From NCBI GenBank assembly GCA_963277665.1, contig OY728130.1, positions 1,361,694,393 to 1,361,758,392 of the forward strand: 64,000 nt of DNA, written 5' to 3'. The stretch comes from Viscum album. Lineage: Eukaryota > Streptophyta > Magnoliopsida > Santalales > Viscaceae. The notes under the pieces are model-generated. The model saw only the letters and a program-made list of their open reading frames with translations, had not been told where the DNA came from and did no database searches. Below are positions 24,140 through 36,637 of this stretch, one piece after another (position 1 is the stretch's first letter; each line of letters starts with the position of its first letter). The position numbers and the translations under genes were made by a program.

Positions 24140-24440
24140 CGACTGCACTGAAATCCTCTGTGGGTTCGACAGCGACGATAACTGCACTGAAATACTCCGT
24201 GGGTTCGGTAGCGATGACGACCGTACTGAAATCCTCTGTGGGTTCGACAATGATGACTACTGTTCTTGTATCCTTTGTGGGTCCGGCAGTACTACTGTTC
24301 TTGTTTCCTACGTGGGTCCGACAGTGTTTGACTCTATTATTGTATCCTACGTGGGTCTGGCAGAGTAGCTGTTCTTGTATCCTACGTGGGTCCGACAGCT
24401 TAGCTGGTCTAGTAACCTACGTGGGTCCCAGCTTAGATGA
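24140..24440. repeat. Minisatellite arrays in 3' LTR of A
   Basis: Three copies of ACTGAAATCCTCTGTGGGTTC-like sequence about 48 bases apart are followed by about five copies of a TTCTTGTATCCTACGTGGGTC-like core. The first array has one copy more than in the 5' LTR. Confidence 0.8.
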
Positions 24441-25146
24441 ATTAGTGGCTACATCTGCTCATCTCTATCACCTTACAAAGAAGTATACCTATGTGAGCTG
24501 AGTCTTGACTTTCAATCATTATCTTTGATATGATTGACTTGCTTTCTATGTGGATTGTGTTGTGATTTCCTGTGTGGATTGGGTTGTAATATCCTGTGTG
24601 GACGTGATCGAACTAGGACTCAGATGTTGGAGTCGAACTGGAATTGAAGAATTCGGTATATGTATGGGCATATACCTAAGTAGTGTTGGATGTTACTTTG
24701 TGATTGTATCTTTCTTTTGTGGTTTTTCCTTTGTGGGTTCTGGGAGACCTTCGGGGGTCTCATGGTCCCTACTGAGTAGCGTATACTCACTCCTGCATGT
24801 GCAATTCCTGCACTACGTTGTGTTGGATGCAGATGATGGACAACACTAATTGTGGTTGAGGCTTGTGGAGCAGTCGATTCCTGGAAGTGGACCACTAGGC
24901 AGGACGTACACGGAGTGGACGATTAGACCCGAGGAGCTGAGGAGGCTATCTGTACCCACCTTTCAGGTGGGACTTCTAGTGGACGGCTCGATGTTGCTGC
25001 TTTACTTTTAGTTGCTGTACTTTCATTCCAATTGTACTTTACTTCCAGTTTGGGTTTCTATTCTGGCCCATTTACTTTCCGCACTTACTATTGTACTCAG
25101 TTTACTTAGTGTTTACTTCTGTTGGCTTACTCTATGGTTTTTGTTT

Positions 25147-25156
25147 ACTTATAAAG
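25147..25156 (+). promoter_or_regulatory. TATA-like motif near the right end of the 3' LTR of A
   Basis: ACTTATAAAG is identical to the copy at 16991-17000 in the 5' LTR. It could drive transcription out into the right flank, but the promoter role is only inferred. Confidence 0.3.
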
Positions 25157-25272
25157 TCAATGACATCCCATTTTTGTCGGGATTTACGCCTTGGTGCTAG
25201 TCACCAGCCCCTGGCCTATGGAAGGCGGGCTTGGGGTAGTCACGACACGAGTCCCGAGGACGGGTCGTGACA

Positions 25273-25277
25273 TTATC
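25273..25277. repeat. Right target-site duplication of element A (TTATC)
   Basis: It is identical to 13849-13853 on the other side of the element. Confidence 0.95.
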
Positions 25278-28200
25278 CTTATGTGTAAACTGCCCATTTT
25301 ATATTTTTATAGACTATTTAATATTAAATGGATTTTAATTAAGCGATTAACAATATGTAGATAATATTTGCACATATTATAATATCTATTTTAATTCTGT
25401 ATTTCATGATTCATAATTTATTAGTTTAATGATTTGAAAATCCATAAACAAATAACCATAGAATTGAAATAATTAAAATAAATAGAATGTTATAACCATG
25501 ATATTATCTAATGATTGGTTTATGTTGATGATGGTAATACAACCATTAAACCTAGGGATTGAACACTTGGAACCTACCATAGTTTGAGTTGCATCATTCA
25601 ACCTATGCTTTTTTGTACCTCCTAGATTGGTTTCACCTCCAATTCGAACTTGAACTTCATCTACTTTTTTTGGAGCTCAATACATTACATAATTTTATCC
25701 ACATTCATATGAGGGGAATAATATTATTTGTTTAAAGGGTTTACATAAAAGAAACTATGGGAAAGTAAAGCCTTAAATAATGGAATGAGAGGAATGAATT
25801 ACTGACCATTAGGTACCATAAAATATTTTTATGAAAACCGTATAATAATAACAAATTAAATAAGCAAATATCATACATAATATAATCTAATATAATGGTA
25901 ATCCAACTAACATATAACCAATTTAAAAAATTACACTAGTCAAAATTGATTCAATTCAGCCATTATTATTAAGATAAATTCACTTGAAATTGATCAATTA
26001 ATTTATTAATTAATTCCATTTATCTTAATGACAATCCAATGTATCTTGATGATACCTATCATAAATGTAATATAGAAAATAAATATCTTGAACAATAATT
26101 ATTGATAATTTCATACAACTAACTTTAAATTTATTAATTCAAAAAAAATTATTACACATCAAACACATTTGATGTAAATACTGTAAATTGATTTTTAATG
26201 GTGAAATTAATTATTATTTTTATTTAAATTTTGTTCTTTACCAGCTTACTACATGGTGTGTACTAATGATATAAAATTTGTTTTTTATCACATTACATGT
26301 ATCTAATATAAATTCCTAGGGTATAAACATGTATATTTGATTAAGTTACATGAGGTTGACTAATGATATTACATCCTATATTCTGTTTCTTATGTGTCTG
26401 TGTAACAAACTGTTTTAAATGATGTTTTCCTAGAATGAAAATATTAATGAGTCAAAATTTATGAAGGATAGAAACATATAATTTATTTCATTAATTCTTT
26501 ATCCTTTTAGCCTCAAATGATGTTATGTTGTGTATTTGATGAAATGGTTAGGGTAAGTTTTTCATCTAAACCATGTAGACCATACGACGTGTACTGTAAC
26601 AAACCAATGAGAGTCAACTAGAAAAGACACCAAATAAGGTTTGTGATAGGTTGAGGTGCAACAAAACATCCAAGAAGTTTCATGTATAACAAAAATAAGT
26701 CACAAAAAATATTCTACAATGTGGAAGAAAAATATACAACCATTAAATATGAATGTAAAGACAAAATTATAATTTGAAAAAAAATCAAGTGATGAATAAA
26801 ATCATCCACCTTGTGACCATCATTTACCACTAAACTATTCTACCATGAATATAAAGACACTCAAGGTAAGCTAGTGAACTGCATAATGCTTTTCCCTTTA
26901 CTTGTGTCCTACACAATCAAATATACATACACCTAAAATAAAAATTAGGATGTGAGACCAAATCATTGTAGTATTTCACAAAATAATATATACAAAGTCT
27001 AATACTATAAAGACATTATCTCAATATTTAAAATTAAACTATTTTATTAATAATTTATTTAAGATTAAATATATTTCAAAAAAATAATTTGGTTTTTCAT
27101 AAAATATTTTTATATTCTCATAAAAATAAATTTAAAAAGTGAATATAAAAAATCATGCGGGCATATGAAAAACCATACATGGATACATCATAAGATAAAT
27201 ATGTGAGAAATATAATAATAAAATAAATGATTATTTGAAAAACCCTTAATAAATGAAAAATAACAATACATGGATATTATTTATGGTAATATATTATAGA
27301 CATAAATAAAGGCCCAAAAGAGACATGATGTGGATCCAACCAATATTGATCCCTATAACATCGTATTAACATCAAAAAACATATAGTGTTTTTACAAACC
27401 ATAAGGTGACATGTCTATTTCTTGACACACCCAAGGACACTATTGTTCCACTGTTTCTCAAAACCATTTTATGACCTTGATCAAAATTTATAATTCATTT
27501 TTACAAGTGAAGAATACCTATTTCCATTATCTAAAACTCATTTATTATCAAAAACAAATATAAGTATTTGTTTCCAAAAAATGTGTCCAAAACCATTTTA
27601 AATGAATATACCTTTAAAATCATATGTTTTTAGATGCAATTAAACCTTGACTTACAATCAATTATATTCATAAACCAACCAATAGAATTTTATAATAACA
27701 TTAAGTAATTCCCACATTAGAATCTTTTTATATAGAAACATATCTCAAGAATGGAGTGAAAACATTATGAATTGGCCTCAAAATTCCAAGGGTTGAATAT
27801 AATAAAGGATGGATTTAATTAACTTCAAAGAGATATTTTGGGAGACTATGGTTCAAGATATATGATCAGAATAATAGGGAGTCTAGTGGGGGTCTGGGTT
27901 TTTATAGCAAGCTGTAAAAGTGAAGACTATGATATAGCCTCCAAGACCACACTACAGTATTCCAAATTAGGACATGGGCATCCTATACCATAGTGTAGAA
28001 CAGACTAACATAGAAGGAACTATGATGAAATACTTGGGACCACGCCATGATCCTTCTGATCGAATACATGTATGATATCCATGACCCATTACACATTATA
28101 TATCATATTTTCTATGAGAGTGGTGCTACAATACAACATTGACCACTATACCATAGAGACCCACTACTAGAGAGGGGTTAAATTGTATCCTAATCCACAT

Positions 28201-28560
28201 GAATCAAACACCTTATTTTTGAAATAACTAACTCAATAACCAACATAGGACTCTACACTACATCCTTTGCCTCCATACAATAGAGATAATCTGAATTGAA
28301 GGCTTATGCCACAACCTCTACTCTGTGGTGTAGGCATTCTAAATTTGAAAGTGTCACCAAAATACCACATATAGGGAACTTCACAATAGACAACTGGTCT
28401 ACGACACAACAAGGACACACCAAACAAAAATGGACACCCTCTATAGAGGAACCCTTTATAAATTTATCATGAAACACCAAATTACCTCCAAAATCCCCAT
28501 AACTGAAAAATAAAACCTTCAATGCTTAAAAATATAGTGTACCAAATCCCAATGGGCATC
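25278..28560. other. AT-rich stretch, probably containing the 3' LTR of element C
   Basis: No coding motif is seen. The minus-strand gypsy element C ends at about 28690, and an LTR-like start (TGATGCCC on the minus strand) lies at 28561, so much of this stretch should be its 3' LTR. The left limit is unknown. The part next to 25278 should also be the continuation of the sequence interrupted by element A. The short minus-strand open frames at 28233-28522 lie in this LTR-like part and match nothing I recognise. Confidence 0.4.
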
Positions 28561-28689
28561 AAAATTATCCCTTTCATAAAATGTTTTTATCCCTAGGAAG
28601 TGATAATGATCCTAGACTTGAGAAAAGAGAATTCCATTGCTGACACATAAATAATTCATTATCCCTAATCATGTTGATAATTTTTTCAC

Positions 28690-28880
28690 ACTACCATAGT
28701 AGATGAACTAAATGGATGGTTTTAACATGTAGTACCTTTTCCTATTGATGCATAATATGATCTCGTTTCCATACCATAGTGGTTTCAGGCTCAAGATGAA
28801 TATTTTCTCATTCAATCACATGGTAAGGGTATTGTTGATACCTCCTCAAATAGGAAACATGAATCATTTATCAAATAAAT
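28690..28880 (-). pseudogene. Chromodomain-type tail of element C integrase
   Basis: The minus strand reads HVSYLRRYQQYPYHVIE (28876 down to about 28826) and then EKVLHVKTIHLVHLLW (28742 down to 28694). These match the FHVSxLRKYxxDPSHV and xxLRxKxIPLVKVLW segments seen intact in element A. The spacing between the two is about right for the family. Confidence 0.75.
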
Positions 28881-29099
28881 GTAAAACTAGTTGCAAATTC
28901 TAACAAATTAACCACCATTACAAGTCACCTTGTGATCTCCAAGGTGCTAAAAACCCATAGTGAGAATTTTCCATGATTACCCAAAAAGATGGTGTCCAAG
29001 GCGAGGTGAAAAGAGAATAAAGTACTAATCAATAACCTGAAACTATAGATTATAATTATGATGGTCCATATTTAAATTTTGATGAATATTTTCAATGAA

Positions 29100-29720
29100 A
29101 AACCTTTTATAGATCAACTTAATCTTTCCAATCATTTCTTGGACAAGGATTTACCAAACATAGAACCATTCTATTAACTCTCTCTTATATAAGGTAGGCC
29201 TACATGGGTACCCAGACACCACTTCAAGGGGTTCCATCTTAATAAAATCCTGGAAAATATTTCTATAGTATAATTAGACCAGATTAAAGTGATTTTTCAA
29301 TTAACCACCAAAATCAAGCACACATTCTCAGAGTATACCATCAAAAAATTGAAAAGATTTTTTTGTATTCCTAATAGTATATGGATGGTACACCATGATC
29401 GGTTTCAACTAGGGACCCATTTCCTCTTGAAAACGTTTCCAAGACTTTGATTTAACCCTTATTTCCCTATGATAAATAACCATAGTAGGGAAAACATGTA
29501 CTCACACAACCTATCAGGTGTATATGTTCCCAAGATCTTCCACCTTCATCGTCTCCTTGATTGGGAGGAAATGAGACAATTTCCGAATATGAATAATGAT
29601 CAAACAAATTACATACCGCCTATAAATATTATATAGAAAAAAGTCTAAGTCCATGGAAATATCATCCCACATTCATTTTAGAATGGGAAAATGGTGAAAT
29701 AACCCAACATGTGTATGGAG
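29100..29720 (-). pseudogene. Integrase remnant of element C
   Basis: Minus-strand motifs in order: LSHFLPIKETMKVED (29582 down to 29538), matching SAHFLPxxxTxxxExLA; KSWKRFQEEMG (about 29436), matching FWxxxQEAxGT; YHPYTI, matching the FHPQTDG block; ECVLDFGG (about 29320), matching RACVLDFGGSW; and YPCRP, matching the GRPCRSP block. GKIKLIYKRF (about 29130) matches the xKIxxIRxRM stretch before the C-terminal domain. Stops and frame changes separate the pieces. The FHPQTDG-QSE catalytic block is not intact. Confidence 0.78.
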
Positions 29721-30239
29721 TTCCTCATTAATTGTATCACAAGTAAAGAATTATGAAATGAAATATACAATATAATTCCTCATCCATGGACACCAATAAC
29801 ATCATCTCAAATCATTTTACATCATGGAAGCCATAGTGTGTATGCACAAATAAGACTGGTTTCTAATGTCTATCAATTTGTACCTTAGAGATACAAAACA
29901 ATCGAACTTCCTTGAAAACACAATTCACTCATGAGGGATTGAGACCACCCACCTGAGGTCTCCTTAATCTACTAAGGCATTGGAAACCAGTTACTAACAC
30001 ATTATCAAGATGAAACCACTTATAAAATGATGATTCAACCTTTACAGGTGCTAAGAACACCTTCCCACTAACTACTTCAACTTGAAGATCATCTCATTGA
30101 ACAAAATCACTAGATAAAACTCCTCGAATGATTCTTTTAAGGCTTGATTAAGTAGTTTCTTACTAAATGAACTAAAAAACAGATTTTATTTCCCAGAATT
30201 ACACAAAATATAAATATAAAAATTATATAGATACTCAAA

Positions 30240-30600
30240 CCGGTTTCTCTATCATAGGTTCAAATCTCTCTAAGTGATTATATAATTCAGGATCTTATAA
30301 TCAATGTATACTATAAAACACTACCCAAAAAGATAGTTCCACACTTTTTGAGTTCAATCATAACTCATACAAACTCGATATCATGTGTGGGGTTTTTCAT
30401 CACTTGAGGGTAAAAATTGTGAGAGCCATAGTCCACCACTTTCCTTCCTTCCATCAAGACAGACCCCAAACCCATACCTAAGTTAACGTTGAAATCATCA
30501 TTACATTAACCTTATTTTGGACAAGTAAAAAATAGTGATGAAATCATACTTACCTTTAATTCCTTAAAATGTATCGGAAAATTTTCATTTCATTAAAACA
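30240..30600 (-). pseudogene. RNase H remnant of element C
   Basis: On the minus strand GMGLGSVLMEGRKVVDYGSH (about 30475 down to 30416) then NPTHDIEFV matches GxGLGCVLMQxGKVIAYASR...YPTHDLELAAV, keeping the catalytic Glu of DIE. Further on TLIIRS aligns with TDHKSL without its Asp. Confidence 0.8.
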
Positions 30601-31250
30601 TAGAGACCTTGTGGGTCAAAGGTGTCCTTGGAGATATAATATTGGAGCAGTCCCAAAAAAACCTCCTATAATAACCAGAAAAACCTAAGAATCTATGGAT
30701 ATAAAAAACCTTTTTGGGATAATCCATTGATATTAGCTTTTTTATATATTCAAGATATATTAAGAATCCTCTCTTAAATATGGAATTCTCCATAAACATC
30801 ACTTCCTTAATCTATAATTCACTCTTTGAAATTAGAACATAAAATTTATGTTCCCTACAGATTTGAAGGATGATATCCATATGATTTTGGTGATCCACCT
30901 ATGACCTAGAGTACAAAAAATAATATCCCAAAACATGACCATGAATTATTATAATAATTAATGAATATTATTTTTCACCAAAAAAATAAATACCAATAGA
31001 TAATTAGTGATACTGAATAGCATAACCAAAAACACAAAATGACTATATAGTCTCCTCATCACTATATTATACATATCCTCTTTAATGAATCACAACTGGT
31101 GGAATAACGACCTGAGGAAATCTTTAAAAACCAACAAGTCTGTCAAGATATAAAATCTAGGCTTTATGTTCAATTAACTCAACATGTTTCATGTGATAAG
31201 ATGACATGGAAATGATAATTGTACCAAATAGGTTTCTAATAGTAAATTTT
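30601..31250 (-). pseudogene. Reverse transcriptase remnant of element C
   Basis: The minus-strand reading IHRFLGFSGYYRRFFWDC (30700 down to about 30647) matches VRSFLGLAGYYRRFVEGF. Before it HMDIILQICREHKFYV (about 30885) and ELWIKEVMF match HLxxVLxxLREHxLYA and CEFWLxEVxFLGH. The upstream block HFVFLVMLFSITN (about 31045) matches YEFLVMPFGLTNAP. The catalytic FIDDILVYS block is unrecognisable in one frame. The order and spacing leave no doubt about the gypsy assignment. Confidence 0.85.
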
Positions 31251-32054
31251 TTTTCTATCTACGGTGGTTACCTACAAATATAATCAGAAAATACATTAGG
31301 ATACATATACACTACAATAGTAAGTGAGAAGAATAAGTGATATTTAGCAACATTAAGTACCATAACAGATAGTAGGAATGAGATCACTCAATCATAAAAA
31401 AATATTCCCTTCTCTCTCATCTCTAGAATTCCACTCATAATGAAAGACATGACTACCTCCACCAAGAGATAGAAACTTAACTTGATGATGATAACTATCT
31501 ATCTTGACCATTAAGTTGATTATCCAATCCATGCCCCTAATCATTCAAAGATGTTAAGATTAGGAAGAAAGAAATATGACACCACCTCAAAGTCTTCTAT
31601 CATTACAGATATATAAGACATTTAAAAACTAGTTTGGACCTCTTTCCAAAAGGTATGGAATGATCAAACATGAACAATATAATATCCTAATGAAATCCCA
31701 ACATGTCAACTAAAATTGAAGGCATAAAATAGTGAACAGACGTTGTATCAAATAAAGATAACACCATATAGGATTAAATAAACACCGCAGCTATATCAAT
31801 AGCTGGAATTGCTTCATATTCCTATGGTGCATACTAAAATTCATAAATATGTTTGGTATCAATAAGTCCCTAAGGCCTATTAGCTGCATGAAAATTTCTC
31901 TTGACATGAATGTAAGACCCACAACCCTTGGAATCATCAGAATGAACTTGTGAACCCTTGCTGATTATATATGGATTTTTTCTACCTTGTGGAATCACTC
32001 TATAAAATCTCCTAAGAGGAATAGATTTTAGAAAAATATAGGATTTTTTGGGGT
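31251..32054. other. Decayed gag-pol link of element C
   Basis: By position this held the protease and the N-terminal part of RT. I could not read a convincing DTGAS or YDVILGMDWL block here. Confidence 0.35.
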
Positions 32055-32640
32055 GATTCTATATAGTTAGCCATGGTTTGACCATTACTTCCGCACTGAT
32101 AGAAGAGAACCTACTACTGTCCCAATGAATCCCATGAGATTGGTCCCAAAGACAACAAAACACCATTGCGATTATTTTTCTAGATAGAATAAATAATATG
32201 GATAACAAATACACCAACCGAAGCTTTACTGAAACGAGTTTTTGCATCTTCATCTGCCTATGACATATCCACTTAATCCCCCACCTCAAAAAATATATAA
32301 AGAAATAATAAAACCATTATTGATTAAATATCTTCTCTAAAACCTATATCAAAACTCCAATATTTTATATAGTGATTAGTAATGAGATCAGCTGTTATGT
32401 GAAATAACTGAATGAAATGGGTGGAATATTCTAGAACCATATTATCCACCTGCTTTATGTTCATAAATGTTTGGTCCTTCTCTACACATAGTGTTTTAAG
32501 GTAAAACTAATGACTGAGTGTCTTCTTTAAAATATATCAATGTAAGATCCTCATGCAACATTTCCTACATGAAAGAGTCCCACAACCTACTTCCTGACCC
32601 CTCAAGCATGTACATAAAAAAATTGACCATATATTCCTTA
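32055..32640 (-). pseudogene. Gag remnant of element C
   Basis: Minus strand: YMLEGSGSRLWDSFM (about 32618 down to 32574) matches the FxLxGEAxxWWDS block; EKDQTFMNIKQVDNMVLEYS and THFIQLFHITADLI (32486 down to 32385) match the conserved EFxxLxQGDMTVxxYxxxFxxLSRFA block. A degenerate zinc knuckle (QCGSNGQTMANY, about 32095 down to 32060) keeps the spacing of CCHC, but the first Cys reads Phe, the His reads Gln and the last Cys reads Tyr. Confidence 0.75.
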
Positions 32641-33807
32641 TGATTTTTTAGTAAATAAAAGATCCTTTAAATTATCTCGATCCATTACACATATTATTGG
32701 GGTACATTGTCACAAAAAAATATTGTTGGATTATTATTGAAAATGTCTTAGCCATGATCCACAGCTCATCTATGGTGTTCAACACATATCATCCCAATGA
32801 TTGGAAAATGTGGATTGTAGCTTCCACTAATGAATGGTCCACTATAGGATTCACCTACAAAAATTGTATTGAAAACTTATCAATTAGATTTTGAATTGAA
32901 ATTATTTAATTCATTATCTAATAAATATAAGAAAATAACCAACTAGATTAAGAGAAAAAAACAGAATCAGATGAAAAAATTCTATAATCCATGTTGATTC
33001 CTTTAGAAAAAATTTTAAATCAATCATGGATTCTGAGAATGAATAAAAATACCTAAAAAGGAATGGTAACACTTAAATAATCTCAATATATGTTTATTCA
33101 AATTACCCCAATCACCAAGTCTTGGGATTGGAATAAAATCGTTGAACATCCATGGTAATACAAGTTCAGTAACAAAAATGAGTAGGCTTGGAACCCTCCC
33201 ACACTATATACCTTAATTCTAAAAACCCTAACTCATGTATACCAAATACCCTAAACCAAATTTTTTTTTATAAAACATGTGATCAGGAGTCCCTTTTATA
33301 AAATTTTTAAATGAGAAATCCTTTTTAAACTTGACAAGTCACCCTTTGGTGGACCTTCTTTGGTGACTTGTCATGTTGACCCAGGATGGTTCATTACATG
33401 TATGTTTTATACACAACATGTGGTCAAAAAGGCCATGTTATAGGATACACCATTCAAAATGAATTTTTCATTAAATGGACCATGTGTTTTTATGAATCAT
33501 CATGTCATGTATCCTATGACACATCCAACTAAAGTGAACATAGGTAGTTTATGTGTACTTTTAGTCACACGTCGTAAATCCATATCTACTGGCTATAATC
33601 ATCTCCACCTCCAAAAAATTATTAATCATTATTCATCTATGCATAACTTGTTTAAGATGATATAAAACATTATGAAAGATAATTAATATATGAAAACATG
33701 TGAATTAATCTCTATATAATAGAAAGAGTAAACTAGAATTGAAAACTACCCAAAAAGGAGTATAATATATCAATGAATGATAAATAATTATAAATTATTA
33801 TGTGACT

Positions 33808-33819
33808 GCTCTAATACCA
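33808..33819 (-). other. Primer-binding site of element C
   Basis: The + strand has GCTCTAATACCA, the reverse complement of TGGTATTAGAGC. It differs at one of 12 positions from TGGTATCAGAGC, which pairs with initiator Met-tRNA. It lies upstream of gag in the minus-strand sense, and the bases just outside (TG at 33822-33823) would be the complement of the terminal CA of a 5' LTR. Confidence 0.8.
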
Positions 33820-33821
33820 CA

Positions 33822-36632
33822 TGAAGGTTCAAAGGAACAATAAAAGGATGTTGGGTAGTGGAAATCCAAATTCAATACAAATAAATTAATTATACATCTA
33901 TAAATTCAGTGAAACATAATATATCTATGGGTAAAAATGATTAGTTCCGTCAAATATTATGTTTTTTTTGTAATAATTTGACGTACCAACAAATGTTTGT
34001 ACTAAATGATATATCTATTAATAATAAATTTTCAATAATAATAACTACTTTTATAATAGTTAAACCTGTTAGTTTATTATATAAATACAAATTTTTTAAC
34101 CAACACAAGATCTATTATTAATAACCATTATTACAGATATATATTTTAACATTAGAAAACCATGTCACAATAATCTATGGAATAAAAAAATAATCACTAA
34201 CCAATTTAGAAAACTAAATTTTCTTTATTATCATTTTTTGACGAATGTTAAAATTCAAATTATTATTTTTGGATTTTTTACTAAAATATACCACTATAGA
34301 TATAAAGTAATTTTGTTTTTTATTAAAAAAATTATTATATATTAAAAATTAATCAACATAAATATTATAAATAATAAATATACCTTTAACTAATAAAACA
34401 ACATAAAAATAAAATTGTATTGTTATTTTATTAACAAATAAATTTACATTTTTGAATTTAGTATTAACTTATAAAAAATACTTATTAGTTCTTATAAACA
34501 TTTATACAATTGATTATTATACTTGAAATATTTTTAAATATTTTAATGAATTTGATGATATTTTTTATTTTATAAATTAAAGGTTTATATAATTAAAAAT
34601 AAATATTTAATATAATTTAATTATTGGGAGTATTATACAATAGAAAAAACACCCATGATCCATGAGGATTGGTCATAACCCACCAAGGATATCCCATTAG
34701 CCCAATCATTAACAAATTATTAACACCCTCAAATCCCACTAGTGGATGTCCTGATGTTCCTATAAGACTGGAAATATAGGCCCATGAATGATTCAAGTCT
34801 ATAATACCATGATGGTTTTTCCTGAATAAAATTTTTTGATCTACACTACCAAAATTTCTGTGCAAACCGTACTCCTACATTACCAGCCAAATCTGTCTTC
34901 CTTCTATGCATCACACACATTTTCCAAATCGATCACTGTCTCTCACTACCATCAGATCGGCCCCTAGTCATCACACTTCAATTCCTCACCATGAAAGGAC
35001 ACTCCTATACACTAAAACACCATCACGTTGAATCTATCACATCAGACACACTTTTCCCCTTATCTTTATCAGATCCCATTTTCCCCCAATCAACTCCCCC
35101 ACACTCTCCATAGAAGCGTGACTCGATGCATGTTACCACTACTGATGGATGAGGCCCCTCACACAACCACACCCCCACCAAAGAGAGAAGACCACCTTCA
35201 CTATCACCCATTTCATTGATTCTTATTTATCATATCATCCCCATTATTTCTTTTTCATTAATACTCTGATCTATATTCATGTTGAAACCACAGGAATATC
35301 ACAATTTGAAACACCCCAGGAATCTTGCATTACCTCCCCGTATTCATGTGTGATCAATGCTCAACTAAGTAATTTTCCATATCTAGTAAAATATATATAT
35401 ATTAAAATATTATAGTCTCCCCTATAACCCAGGGGGAGTTTCTAGGTGCAGTCAAATCCAAATTATTTGTAATTTTCTAGATCCACCTTTGACATTTTTG
35501 ATCACCAGTTATTCCTCCAAGCCTATCAACATAATTTTCTCTCCATATCATGGTCAAAACATAATCTATTAACTGATACTAGGATCCTAATTTTAATTAT
35601 TCATTATATACTCACAATTATATCTCACATATCCAAGACATTAGGTAATACAACCTCTTCTTATAGTTTCCCAACATTTCTACATATGATATCTTGTATT
35701 CCTATATCTTTCATTTATTTTATCTACATTTTTATTTTTTAATATAGGCCAATTTATCCAAATTTTACTCCAATTTTTATGTTATGTATACTAATGACAT
35801 ATATATCCCAGTTTCTCTGTCCTTTGAAATATAATTATATATATTATATACATGTACACATGCATGTCTGTGAATTTTTTGTGTGAATAATTGATTATTT
35901 ATGATAAGTTAATAGAAATTTACATTCTATTCATGATATAAGAGCTGTAATGGTGATTTCTATGGCCTCCATCCATATATGGTAAAAAAAATTCAATTCC
36001 CTTGTTATGTTATTCCCAACTAAAATTAGATTTGATGACCTATGAGAGGTTTATACACTTTCATCATCATTGGTATCTTAAATTAATTTTGTATGAAAAA
36101 CATCATTTTTATTATTGATTGACATTTTCACTCTTTATTTATGATATTCAATTAATAATCTTGAATGATATGCACATCAGTCTAGTCTATAATTTGTAAA
36201 CACATTTTGTGAGATTTGGTAAATAGAGGCTGAAAGTGGGATACTGATATTTTATCAAGAAAATAACGACATTATGTTGTTTTGAGATTTCTTGGTTTTG
36301 AGATGATTTCATATTGTATTTTTTTCTATATGATATAATGATTAAGAAAAAATGGAAATTAAAATTATGTTAAACAAAAATATAAAAAAATAGATAAATT
36401 TCTGAGTTTAAGATGTTGTACATTCATGATAGTCGTGGTATACTAATAAAACACTTGATAAATATATTTAGTATGCATTTTTTTAAATTTATATAGGTTT
36501 TATTCTAAAATGTTATTTTTACCTCTATGAAACTCCCCACTTTAATAAATGATCTTTAGATAATTTTAATAAGATTATGCTCATAAAATAATTATACCCT
36601 TGAAAAGGGGAAAACATTCATCACCTAATATA
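33822..36632. other. AT-rich stretch, probable remains of the 5' LTR of element C
   Basis: The PBS at 33808-33819 implies that the 5' LTR of C starts at 33822 and runs rightward. No matching second copy was found by eye, so the right end is unknown. Within it, 34860-35220 is C-rich and nearly G-free on the + strand (a cytosine/pyrimidine skew), which produces short open frames (for example 35023-35211) with no recognisable product. No gene is visible. Confidence 0.4.
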
Positions 36633-36637
36633 TGATA
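36633..36637. repeat. Left target-site duplication of element B
   Basis: TGATA precedes the 5' LTR start; TGTTA follows the 3' LTR end at 51804-51808. Four of five bases agree, as expected for an old duplication. Confidence 0.6.

Larger units (their letters stand above)
13854..25272 (+). mobile_element. Element A: full-length Tekay/Del-like Ty3/gypsy chromovirus
   Basis: This is a complete LTR retrotransposon of 11,419 bp: 5' LTR 13854-17116 (3,263 bp), internal region 17117-21958 (4,842 bp), 3' LTR 21959-25272 (3,314 bp), flanked by perfect TTATC duplications. The internal region reads gag, protease, RT, RNase H, integrase and a chromodomain-type tail in one direction. RT after integrase would mean copia; here integrase is last, so it is gypsy. 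The [10 protein letters not shown]...LYPGT lead-in and a tail with LRGRSIPLIRIRW point to the Tekay/Del lineage, which also tends to have long LTRs. It is non-autonomous: many stops, at least two frameshifts and altered catalytic residues. It is much more GC-rich than its surroundings, so it is the youngest large element here. Confidence 0.95.
21959..25272 (+). repeat. 3' LTR of element A
   Basis: It begins TGTAAAAACCC and ends GTCGTGACA, and is collinear with 13854-17116 over its whole length with many point differences and small indels. The terminal TG is intact here, unlike in the 5' LTR. It carries the GC-rich island (about 22900-23580), the 166-bp duplication (AAACCAAC at 23740 and 23906), minisatellites (24140-24440) and the TATA-like motif (25147). 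The open frames inside it (for example 23094-23480 and 24024-24368) follow repeats and GC content and are not genes. Confidence 0.95.
28561..33819 (-). mobile_element. Element C: decayed Tekay-like Ty3/gypsy, internal region
   Basis: Read on the minus strand the order is PBS (33819-33808), gag (32640-32055), RT (31250-30600), RNase H (30600-30240), integrase (29720-29100) and chromodomain-type tail (28880-28690), ending at an LTR-like TGATGCCC start at 28561. Every block has many stops and the sequence is strongly A+T-bleached, so it is far older than element A. The tail places it in the Tekay group of chromoviruses. LTRs were not delimited by alignment. Confidence 0.8.

Noticed and set aside
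24024..24368. 114-codon frame with repeated Asp and CGF motifs
   Set aside because: The repeated peptide is the translation of the LTR minisatellite, not a protein domain.
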